From: a virus
Direction: 5' to 3' (one strand)
Length of the DNA: 24,908 bases
IMG/VR virus record: IMGVR_UViG_3300022861_000009
Coordinates: 1-24,908 of that record
The notes under the pieces are model-generated. The model was not told the DNA's origin. It saw nothing but the letters and a program-made list of their open reading frames with translations, and made no database searches. The position numbers and the translations under genes were made by a program. Below, one piece after another: positions 1 through 6,148 of the stretch. The stretch's first letter is position 1. Every line of letters begins with the position of its first letter.

Positions 1-162
1 CGTCTGATTCATCCCCGCCTACTCTGAAACCTGAACGCACCGTCGGTTGTCTCCGCGAGGAGCCCGAACAGGTGGCGCACACGCAGAGTGTCCGTGGGGT
101 TGCAGGCAGCGCAGTACGCACGCTGCAATCCCCGGCCTCACTTTTGAGCGAGGGAGCGGGCG
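1..162 (+). other. Leader upstream of the late gene block, no supported gene
   Basis: No convincing gene lies here. One frame is open from base 3 into the lysozyme gene but has no ATG and no recognisable protein. Bases 96-133 can form an imperfect stem: GGGG plus TTGCA on the left pair with TGCAA plus CCCC on the right, and an inner GCG/CGC closes a loop near 111-120. A short T-rich patch follows at 141-144. In Mu-like phages the late promoter sits just before the lysozyme gene, so a promoter could lie here, but I cannot identify -35/-10 boxes. A lysozyme ribosome binding site, GGGAG, is at 152-156. Confidence 0.35.
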
Positions 163-636
163 ATGGAATTCAGCGCGGCGGGTTTCAAATTACTGAAGCA
201 GTCAGAGGGGTTTCGCAGCCATGTCTATAAGGATGTGGAGGGATTCCCTACCATCGGCTATGGCCACAGGCTGCTGCATCCCGATTCCTTTGCGGATGGC
301 GTGAACACCGACGTTGCCGCACAAATACTCGCCTGCGACGTGGACGATGCGGAGTCGGCCGTCCTGCGCCTGGTCAAAGTTCCGCTGACGCAAGGCCAGT
401 TCGACGCCCTGGTGGACTTCGTCTTCAACCTGGGCTGGGCGCGCCTCTCGGCTTCGACTCTGCTGAAAGAGCTGAACGCCGGTCATTACGAGGCCGCGGC
501 GCAGGAACTGCTGCGCTGGGATCGCGCCGGCACGGAAGAGAACGCCGGCCTCAAAGCCAGGCGTGAGGCGGAGCTTGTGCTCTGGAACACAACCGAAACC
601 AAGTCCGGCACCGCCGGCGGAAAGACAAACCAATGA
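163..636 (+). CDS. Phage lysozyme, glycoside hydrolase family 24 (endolysin)
   Basis: A muramidase of 157 residues that cuts the beta-1,4 bond between N-acetylmuramic acid and N-acetylglucosamine in peptidoglycan, releasing progeny at the end of infection. The T4-lysozyme catalytic triad is visible with exact family spacing: Glu15 (in SEGFR), Asp24 (in YKDVEG) and Thr30 (in PTIGYGH). The later motif QFDALVDFVFNLG also fits the family, as does the length. There is no signal peptide or signal-anchor, so release to the wall would need a holin. The start is chosen because GGGAG lies six bases upstream. The stop overlaps the next start as ATGA, so the two are probably translationally coupled. The last 15 residues are a loose Thr/Gly/Lys tail. 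Confidence 0.93.
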   Translation: MEFSAAGFKLLKQSEGFRSHVYKDVEGFPTIGYGHRLLHPDSFADGVNTDVAAQILACDVDDAESAVLRLVKVPLTQGQFDALVDFVFNLGWARLSASTLLKELNAGHYEAAAQELLRWDRAGTEENAGLKARREAELVLWNTTETKSGTAGGKTNQ

Positions 637-1367
637 GAACGCATGTCAACAGCCGCCCTCTGTGGCGGGTGAGTTTGGTATTGGCGCTGGCGCTTGTGAC
701 GATGACGGGGCTGTGCGCCTGGACATCGAGCTGTGGCACGGCGCTGCACAAGTCGGCGGTGGCCGCGGACTCGATCGCCAACAGTTTGAAGACGGCGGCC
801 GACCTGAACCACAGCTTGTATGCAACCGGCCAGATCAGCCTGCCGGAGCGGCAGCAGGTGGCCACGCTGATTGACCAGGCCACGCAAGCCAACGACGTGC
901 TGGTGCAGCAACTGACCGCAGCCAAGGCAAGCGGCGGAACTGTGAACACCGCCACAATCGTGCAGACCTTCAATACGTTCCTTACCCAGCTCAACGGCCT
1001 CGAAGCGAATGGCGTGCTGCATTTGAAGTCGACAACGGCCCAGACACAGTTCGAGACCATCATCTCGGCGATCCGGACCGAGGTGACCGTGTTGCAGACG
1101 ATTATTGGATCGAGCACCAGCCGAAACCAGAGTCCGCCTCGAAGTCCGCAGAATGGCGGGTTCCTGATCTTCGCAGCCCTGGCGCTGACCCCGGAGGAGA
1201 TTGCTGCGCTGATTGCCTTGGCGACCGAGGTATTTGGCGAGGGAGCGGCCCTGGTGCAGAAGCTGCTGGCCATGCAGGGCGAGACCGACGCGGCGCTTCT
1301 GGCCGACGCCACAACCGAAGATGCCGCTGCGCGAACGCAGGCCCAGGCCGACGAAGCCGCGCAGTAA
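633..1367 (+). CDS. Exported or membrane-anchored helical protein of the lysis region, function unknown
   Basis: A 244-residue protein I do not recognise. The N-terminus has basic residues followed by a hydrophobic stretch (about residues 11-29), so it looks exported or anchored. Cys28 and Cys34 follow, but neither sits in a good lipobox, so lipoprotein status is doubtful. Residues 35-160 are mostly amphipathic helix rich in Ala, Thr and Gln, as in a periplasmic coiled coil. A second hydrophobic, Ala/Leu-rich stretch covers about residues 174-210 and the C-terminus is acidic. It starts inside the lysozyme stop codon (ATGA), so it belongs to the lysis transcript. A spanin-like or periplasmic accessory role is possible from position, but no spanin hallmark is visible. 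Longer reading frames exist on the opposite strand here and look like shadows. Confidence 0.6.
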   Translation: MRTHVNSRPLWRVSLVLALALVTMTGLCAWTSSCGTALHKSAVAADSIANSLKTAADLNHSLYATGQISLPERQQVATLIDQATQANDVLVQQLTAAKASGGTVNTATIVQTFNTFLTQLNGLEANGVLHLKSTTAQTQFETIISAIRTEVTVLQTIIGSSTSRNQSPPRSPQNGGFLIFAALALTPEEIAALIALATEVFGEGAALVQKLLAMQGETDAALLADATTEDAAARTQAQADEAAQ

Positions 1368-1467
1368 CGAGATACCCCCTAATAGAGAGCACCAAACTCG
1401 GGATTGCGGCGAAGTGCCAGTACCTATGCGGAGAGTGCCGCGTGTACCCCGAGAACTCAACCAACCC

Positions 1468-1501
1468 GGCGGCATCCGGTCGAACCTGGCCGGATGCCGC
1501 C
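1468..1501 (+). other. Perfect 12-bp stem-loop in the intergenic region
   Basis: GGCGGCATCCGG (1468-1479) is exactly complementary to CCGGATGCCGCC (1490-1501), leaving a 10-base loop. No run of T follows, so it does not look like an intrinsic terminator on this strand. It lies in the 154-base gap after the exported helical protein and ends 9 bases before the GGGAGGA ribosome binding site of the next gene. It may stabilise or separate segments of the mRNA. The rest of the gap (1368-1467) shows nothing I can name. Confidence 0.55.
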
Positions 1502-1521
1502 AAACAAAGCGGGAGGAACCG

Positions 1522-1776
1522 ATGGCAGCCTGCAAGCCGGTCACATTTCAAAACATCTCGCGGGATCGCTTTCAGGCGGTCCGTGCTCGGATCAGGGCGC
1601 AGGCCGACGTGGCCGTCATGGGCGACATGGGCACGGCCAGCGGCAACGGCTTCACAGCTACCTGGAACTATGACGAGCCGAGCCAGGTGCTCACGATTCA
1701 ATGCACAGTAAAACCGTGGTTCATTTCAGAAGGGCTGGTCGCGGACAAGATTCGCGCCCTGGTGACGACGCTATGA
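1522..1776 (+). CDS. Small protein of unknown function (84 residues)
   Basis: The reading frame stays open further upstream, but the ATG at 1522 is preferred because GGGAGGA (1511-1517) lies just upstream at good spacing and the upstream extension has the Arg/Pro-rich look of an untranslated frame. The product has no signal peptide or membrane segment. About residues 10-30 form an amphipathic helix, then a Gly-rich turn leads into alternating hydrophobic residues (FTATWNY, LTIQCTV) that look like beta strands, ending in a short helix. The stop overlaps the next start as ATGA, which ties it to the exported PLD-family protein. A partner or immunity-type role for that protein is only a guess. 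I do not recognise a family. Confidence 0.6.
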   Translation: MAACKPVTFQNISRDRFQAVRARIRAQADVAVMGDMGTASGNGFTATWNYDEPSQVLTIQCTVKPWFISEGLVADKIRALVTTL

Positions 1777-2363
1777 CGATGGGGATGCGGGGACGGATGG
1801 GGTTGGGCTTGATCTTTGGCCTGGCTGTGGGAATGGCAAGCTGCGGGCAACTGGCGTACGCACAAGTTGCGGCGCTGAGTACCGAGTACTCGCCGGACTT
1901 GAACCTTGAGCAGATGGACGTGGCGGAGATAGCCCTGGCACACAAGACCCTGGATCTGGCCGCCTTCAGCCTGACTGATCAGGCGATCGTGAACGCGCTG
2001 GTGGATCGGGCGGCCCACGGCGTGGCGATCCGGATTTATCTGGATAGGGGCGAGTTGCAGGCTGAGTGCCGAGGCGATGCCACTTGCGCGCGAATTCCGT
2101 TGCGCGCGCTGATCGGGCTAAAGGGTGTCGAGATCCTTGTGAAGCACTCCAAGGTGCTGATGCACCTGAAGAGCTATTGCGTGGATTCGAGCGTGGTGCG
2201 GGACGGCTCGGCCAACTTCAGCGAGCAGGGCGAACGAAACCAGGACAATTCCGCGACGTTCGCCGTCGGCGCCGAGACGGTGAGTGGGTTCGAAGCGAAG
2301 TTTAAGGCGATGTGGTTCCGGCCGGACAATCTGACGGTCGCCCAGGCCGTGGAGACCCCCTGA
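1773..2363 (+). CDS. Exported phospholipase D superfamily protein with one HKD motif (Nuc-like)
   Basis: A 196-residue protein with a likely cleavable signal peptide (hydrophobic residues about 8-30, possible cut after AYAQ). It carries a complete HxK(x)4D(x)6GSxN motif: His131, Lys133, Asp138, then GSAN at 145-148, followed by an acidic/Asn-rich segment as in the family. Single-HKD proteins of this size, such as the Nuc endonuclease, work as dimers with one motif from each subunit and cleave phosphodiester bonds in nucleic acid or phospholipid. The start at 1773 is chosen over an in-frame ATG at 1701 because it overlaps the previous stop (ATGA) and puts the signal sequence at the N-terminus. 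It is unusual in a phage lysis region: envelope attack, DNA degradation in the periplasm, exclusion of other phages, or a cargo gene are all possible. Confidence 0.8.
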   Translation: MTMGMRGRMGLGLIFGLAVGMASCGQLAYAQVAALSTEYSPDLNLEQMDVAEIALAHKTLDLAAFSLTDQAIVNALVDRAAHGVAIRIYLDRGELQAECRGDATCARIPLRALIGLKGVEILVKHSKVLMHLKSYCVDSSVVRDGSANFSEQGERNQDNSATFAVGAETVSGFEAKFKAMWFRPDNLTVAQAVETP

Positions 2364-2542
2364 GAGGCGAAAAAGCCGAAACGCGCCGGAGGGCATCCTG
2401 AGCGCGCCGGGCTAGCCGCCGTGGTGGGGTTGGACCTTTTTTTAAGGTGAACGGGTACGACGCGGCCTTAGCGGGCCGCGAATGAGGGAAAAACTGTTCC
2501 GGTTTGACCGGCGAGGCGGGTTTCGGGGTTTGAGGGGGTTTC
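2364..2542 (+). other. Intergenic segment with a T-run and a 7-bp GC hairpin
   Basis: This 179-base gap holds a run of seven T at 2437-2443 and, after it, the inverted repeat CGCGGCC (2461-2467) / GGCCGCG (2474-2480) with a 6-base loop. The order is wrong for a classical terminator on the + strand (the T-run comes before the hairpin), and on the - strand the hairpin would be followed by A. The ribosome binding site GAGGGG (2532-2537) of the next gene closes the gap. I see no gene in it. Confidence 0.4.
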
Positions 2543-2986
2543 ATGGGGAAGGTTTGGGCGGCAGTCCTGGTTTGGTGGCAAGGGAAGAAAACCATCCTGG
2601 GTGGAGGGTTGGTGATGGCGGCGGCGGTGGCCGGCGTCTGGTACGGAAAACTTGATCCGGTGACCGGTCTCACTGTGCTGGGCATTGGTCTCTCGATCGC
2701 CGGCATGAGCGCCAAGGCGAACCGCCACCAGGCGGAGCTGCTGACCGCGCTCCAAGGTGTGGCCGCGGTTGGGGCGGCCGCAAGAACTTCCGGACCTGGC
2801 CAAGCTGTCCAGTTGGCAGAGAACCAGGTATTGGCGACAGCACCGGCGGCCATGGAACTGGTTCAGGGGTTGGCGCCAGTTGAGCCGGCCGCGGTGCATC
2901 TCTCCGCTGATGGTTTACGCGATCTCGTGGTGGCGAGCATTAAGACGTTCCAGGAGCGCGGATACGTCGGCGGTGAACCCAAGTGA
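2543..2986 (+). CDS. Small membrane protein, holin candidate
   Basis: A 147-residue protein with two hydrophobic segments near the N-terminus: about residues 17-34 (ILGGGLVMAAAVAGVW) and 40-55 (LTVLGIGLSIAGM), separated by a short loop and followed by basic residues (KANRH). The remaining 90 residues are soluble, Ala-rich and helical. Small proteins with one to three membrane segments near a lysozyme gene are often holins, which open the inner membrane to let endolysin out. The assignment rests on topology and place only. GAGGGG lies six bases before the start. It overlaps the next membrane protein as GTGA, so the two are probably made together. Confidence 0.55.
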   Translation: MGKVWAAVLVWWQGKKTILGGGLVMAAAVAGVWYGKLDPVTGLTVLGIGLSIAGMSAKANRHQAELLTALQGVAAVGAAARTSGPGQAVQLAENQVLATAPAAMELVQGLAPVEPAAVHLSADGLRDLVVASIKTFQERGYVGGEPK

Positions 2987-3522
2987 CGGCGCTCGGGCTG
3001 AGTGAGACAGGAATTCCGCGTACTGAAGTGGCCTTCGGTTTCCGGGGCGGCTGGTTAAAGCATGCGGGCGTGGCGATCGGCGGCGCGAGTGGGGCCGCTG
3101 TGGTATTGGGCGCCTACGAGGTGTTGCGGGCTCAGCCGGATCGGGCGTTTGCATTGCTGCAAGGCTGGGGGCCGGCGTTTCTGGTGGCGATCGTGGCGCT
3201 ATTTATCGTGGGCAAGTTTTTGGAGGGGCTGAACGCAACGGTTCGCGAGAGCTTCAGCGTGGTGGCGAGCGGCGTACATTGCTCCGCCGAGGCCCAGGGG
3301 CGAACGGCCGAGGCGTTGACCAGGCTAGCCGAGCAAGGCGGGGAACAGGCGCGCGAGACACAAAGGCTGGCGACGTTTGCCGCCCAGGAGTCGCAGAGCG
3401 TTTATGAGCGACTCGATCAGCAGGATGAAGTGTTGAGCCAATTAATGGAGTCGGTGAAGGCAATTCAGGGGCACTTGACCAATAGGGGAGGCGAGAAAGA
3501 TGGCATTGGAAGCGGAACGTAA
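2983..3522 (+). CDS. Membrane protein with a C-terminal coiled coil
   Basis: A 179-residue protein starting at a GTG that overlaps the previous stop. Two hydrophobic segments are seen at about residues 28-47 (VAIGGASGAAVVLGAYEVL) and 62-79 (GPAFLVAIVALFIVGKFL). The rest, residues 85-170, is rich in Glu, Gln and Ala with heptad-like spacing and looks like a coiled coil. In Mu-like phages a small protein with membrane segments and a coiled coil (the Mu gp25 position) lies between the lysis genes and the small terminase; this gene has the same place and shape, though I cannot show homology. It may be a second holin/antiholin component. The end overlaps the next gene by 23 bases. Confidence 0.55.
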   Translation: MTALGLSETGIPRTEVAFGFRGGWLKHAGVAIGGASGAAVVLGAYEVLRAQPDRAFALLQGWGPAFLVAIVALFIVGKFLEGLNATVRESFSVVASGVHCSAEAQGRTAEALTRLAEQGGEQARETQRLATFAAQESQSVYERLDQQDEVLSQLMESVKAIQGHLTNRGGEKDGIGSGT

Positions 3523-3826
3523 GGAGATTCTGGCGCGGCGCCGGAGAGGCATCATCCTCAAGTTGATTCGTGAAAATCACGAGGGTCAGGAACAGCGGTA
3601 CACCGACGGCGAACTCTGGGCGATGCTGCTGCGAATCGGCCAGACCGTAGGGCGCCTCCAGGTGGTCACGCTGCTTCAGGATCTCCAGGTGCTCGATTAC
3701 ATCGACTTTAAGTCGCAACCAGACGAGGAAGACGGGAAAATCCGGCTCACCGAGATCATGCTCACTTCCGTGGGGCTGCGCTTTTACACGCGTCACAAGA
3801 GCAACGAGGACGTGTCTTTCAACTAG
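3500..3826 (+). CDS. Small winged-helix-like phage protein (Mu gp26 position)
   Basis: A 108-residue soluble protein. Its N-terminus is basic and helical (residues 1-24), then comes a helix-turn-helix-like middle (YTDGELWAMLL, VGRLQVVTLLQDLQVLDYI) and a predicted beta hairpin (FKS...IRLTEI) followed by LTSVGLRFYTR. This order of helices plus hairpin is what a winged helix looks like. In Mu-like prophages a protein of about 100 residues with such a fold (annotated as the VpaChn25_0724 family) lies directly before the DUF3486 small terminase, as here. Role unknown; DNA binding during packaging or regulation is an inference. GGGAG (3485-3489) precedes the ATG, which lies inside the upstream gene. 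Confidence 0.55.
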   Translation: MALEAERKEILARRRRGIILKLIRENHEGQEQRYTDGELWAMLLRIGQTVGRLQVVTLLQDLQVLDYIDFKSQPDEEDGKIRLTEIMLTSVGLRFYTRHKSNEDVSFN

Positions 3827-3828
3827 CC

Positions 3829-4575
3829 ATGACAAAACCCAGGCCAAAAACCGGAGAGAAGCGGGAAGTTCGCCAGCCGCTCAAGATCGACAAGCTGCCG
3901 CCGAGTGCGCGCGACGCGATCCAGGCGCTCTACGACCGCGGCCGCACCTGGATCGAAATCGCCGACCAGTCGGCTCTTCCTTACAGCGCCAAGTGGGACA
4001 AGGATGGCGGCGGGTTCATCGACTGGGAGTCGCTCGACCTGAAGGTGCTGGAGCTGTTCCCGGAGATGCGCCTGGCGAAGTCGTCGCTGCAGCGCTGGTT
4101 CGATCTGCGGATCTCGCAGGTTCGCCAGCAGGTGCTTGTCGAAGGGGAACAGGCGCGGCAGTGGGCAGCAGCCCTGGCCGCCAAGAGCCTGCCGGAAGGC
4201 AACGCCGCGGTGATCAACGCCATGCGCGACCAGGTGTTCAGCCTGATGCAGGGTGTGGGCGCCGCGGACCGGGGAAAGTTTATCGAGGGACTGAACGCCC
4301 TGGCTCTGACCATGTCGAGGTTGCAGCGGGTGGAGCTGCAGGCCAAGCGCGTCGAGGCTGACCTGGCCAAGATCAATGCCGAGCGGGCCAAGCTGGCGGC
4401 CGAGGCGGGCGATCCGCGGGAGATTTACCTGCTGGCCGCGCAGGATCTGCTGAAGAAGCTGCGCACTCGTAAACAGGTGCGGGAAGTTCTCGACCCGATT
4501 CAAGACGAACTGATTACGGAGCTATCTCATGCCGCTGAAGCATTCGCAAAGCAAATCGAAGCGACAGCGGCTTGA
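3829..4575 (+). CDS. Small terminase subunit, Mu Gp27 / DUF3486-like
   Basis: A 248-residue protein that probably recognises phage DNA and recruits the large terminase. The N-terminal phrase IDKLPPSARDAIQALYDRG (residues 20-38) is typical of DUF3486 proteins, followed by a WIEIADQ helix and a later recognition-like helix (AKSSLQRWFD, 83-92). Between these helices lies an inserted, Gly/Asp-rich segment (about 51-80). Residues 95-225 are long helices with coiled-coil character (QRVELQAKRVEADLAKINAERAKLAAEA), suited to making the ring of a small terminase. It starts two bases after the previous stop without a clear ribosome binding site, so coupling is likely, and it overlaps the large terminase gene by 47 bases. 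The role is assigned from similarity of pattern and gene order. Confidence 0.75.
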   Translation: MTKPRPKTGEKREVRQPLKIDKLPPSARDAIQALYDRGRTWIEIADQSALPYSAKWDKDGGGFIDWESLDLKVLELFPEMRLAKSSLQRWFDLRISQVRQQVLVEGEQARQWAAALAAKSLPEGNAAVINAMRDQVFSLMQGVGAADRGKFIEGLNALALTMSRLQRVELQAKRVEADLAKINAERAKLAAEAGDPREIYLLAAQDLLKKLRTRKQVREVLDPIQDELITELSHAAEAFAKQIEATAA

Positions 4576-6148
4576 GGAAGCCGGAGCTGGTCTCCGGTCT
4601 GTGTTCTCAAAAGTTCCGGTCAAGTCGCGGGTGGAAAAGGCGGACGCCTCCGTAATTCTCTCGCAGGCGTGGGACCTTGCCGACCAGATCACCGACTTCG
4701 CCGTCAAGTATCTCCGGCACTTCATGGTCGATCCCGAGACGGATCGGTTCATCGCGCCGGCAGTGTTCCACCGTGAGCTGTACACCATCCTGCTCACGGA
4801 ACGGTATGCGGCCATCGCCGCGCCTCGCGAGCATGCGAAGTCCACCGTCGTTTCGGTGATCTTCCCGCTTTATTGCATCTGCTACAAGCTGCGCCGGTTC
4901 ATCGTCCTCATCGGTGACAACCAGGCGAACGCAGCGCTCCAACTCGCCGCCATCAAAGAGGAGCTGGAAACCAACGCCAAGTTGCGCGAGGATTTCGGCG
5001 ACCTGGTCGGCGACAAGAAGTGGGATGTCAACGACTGCCGGACGAACACAGGGATCTCGATTGTCGCGCGCGGCGCAGGCCAGAGCATGCGCGGCCTGCG
5101 CTACCGGCAATACCGCCCCGACCTGATCATCCTGGATGATCTCGAAAACGAAGAGTCTGTAGATAATCCGGAGACGCGCGAGAAGCTCATCAAGTGGTTC
5201 AAGGGCACGGTGATGAGCCTGGGCAAGAATGCCCAGATCTTCGCCGTCGGCACCATTCTGCATTTCGACTCGTTCCTGTCGAACCTGCTGGACCCGGAGA
5301 AATTCAAGCGGTTCATCAAACGCACCTACGAGGCTGTAGATGACGAGTGGACCCCGGATTCGGTGCTGTGGCCCGAGAAGTGGGATCTGCAATCGCTGAA
5401 GGAAAAGGAAGGCGATGTCGGGTCGGTCTTCTTTAACCAGGAGTTCCGCAACCGGCCGATCAGCGCAGATACTCAGGTGTTTCAGGAAGGATGGATCATT
5501 CGCCACGCCTACCGGCGCGAGGAGCTGCAACAGAAACCGTGTGTCCGGGTCACTTACTACGATCCGGCGATCAGCCTGAAGAAGCGGGCGGATTTCTTTG
5601 CCAGCGTCACCCTGGCAATCGACACGAATGGCTTCCTGCATGTCGAGCGCGCGGAAGGCGTGAAGCTTCCGTACATCAAGCAAAAGGAATTCATCCTCAA
5701 CCGCTACGACGAAGAACAACCGGTCGTTGTGGGTATCGAGAACCAGGCGTACCAGGACGCTCTGAAGCAGGAGATGGAAGAGCAGAGCCGGGTGACGGGC
5801 CGCTATATCAACGTTGTCGGCGTGCCCAACCTGACGGACAAGTTTCTCCGGATCTCCAGCATCTCGTCGCTGGTTGAAAACGGAACCATACGTTTCTGTC
5901 TGGATGGGACGCAAAAGACGCTGATCCAGCAGCTCCTCTTTCTGGGAAAAATCAAGGACGATCAGGCCGACGCGCTGCAGGGCGCGGTGCAGCTCGCCCG
6001 CACTATCAACTTTCAGGTAGCAATCGCCAGCAGCAACGCTCAGGTGGGCGGCCGGGAATCCGGCGTCGGCCGCGGCGAAGTACTCGCCGGCCAGAGCCGG
6101 GGCGGCGACGACTTCGTGCGCCGCGACAGGAGATCCAGATGGGCTTGA
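4529..6148 (+). CDS. terL: Terminase large subunit (packaging ATPase and nuclease)
   Basis: A 539-residue motor protein that pumps DNA into the prohead and cuts it. The ATPase half shows an adapted Walker A (APREHAKST, 98-106), Walker B with catalytic acid (LIILDDLENE, 199-208) and a VGT coupling motif (240-242). The RNase-H-like nuclease half shows Asp345 (YYDPAIS), Glu404 (GIENQ) and Asp477/Asp478 with Asp481 (KDDQAD), the usual acidic metal-binding set. Length is normal for the family. The start overlaps the small terminase gene by 47 bases and is supported by GGAG (4518-4521) seven bases upstream. The last 40 residues are rich in Gly, Arg and Ser and probably flexible, as in terminases that dock on the portal. 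The 3' end overlaps the portal start by 10 bases. Confidence 0.95.
   Translation: MPLKHSQSKSKRQRLEEAGAGLRSVFSKVPVKSRVEKADASVILSQAWDLADQITDFAVKYLRHFMVDPETDRFIAPAVFHRELYTILLTERYAAIAAPREHAKSTVVSVIFPLYCICYKLRRFIVLIGDNQANAALQLAAIKEELETNAKLREDFGDLVGDKKWDVNDCRTNTGISIVARGAGQSMRGLRYRQYRPDLIILDDLENEESVDNPETREKLIKWFKGTVMSLGKNAQIFAVGTILHFDSFLSNLLDPEKFKRFIKRTYEAVDDEWTPDSVLWPEKWDLQSLKEKEGDVGSVFFNQEFRNRPISADTQVFQEGWIIRHAYRREELQQKPCVRVTYYDPAISLKKRADFFASVTLAIDTNGFLHVERAEGVKLPYIKQKEFILNRYDEEQPVVVGIENQAYQDALKQEMEEQSRVTGRYINVVGVPNLTDKFLRISSISSLVENGTIRFCLDGTQKTLIQQLLFLGKIKDDQADALQGAVQLARTINFQVAIASSNAQVGGRESGVGRGEVLAGQSRGGDDFVRRDRRSRWA

Noticed and set aside
3-231. An open frame entering the window from the left edge
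   Set aside because: It has no start codon in the window, overlaps the lysozyme gene by about 70 bases and resembles no protein. The open stretch is short enough to arise by chance.
1213-1521. Longer form of the 84-residue protein using an upstream start
   Set aside because: The extra 103 residues are Arg/Pro/Trp-rich and overlap the previous gene and the perfect hairpin; the ribosome binding site supports the ATG at 1522.
486-1544. A 352-codon open frame on the - strand across the lysozyme end and the exported helical protein
   Set aside because: The + strand genes have supported starts, coupling and a lysozyme triad; the - strand product is Arg/Gly/His-rich and not recognisable.
2437-2480. 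T-run and GC hairpin as an intrinsic terminator
   Set aside because: The T-run precedes the hairpin on the + strand, and on the - strand the hairpin would be followed by A, so neither strand has the needed order.
4607-5914. A 435-codon open frame on the - strand
   Set aside because: It is antisense to the large terminase gene, whose Walker and nuclease motifs are clear. The composition is typical of a shadow frame.
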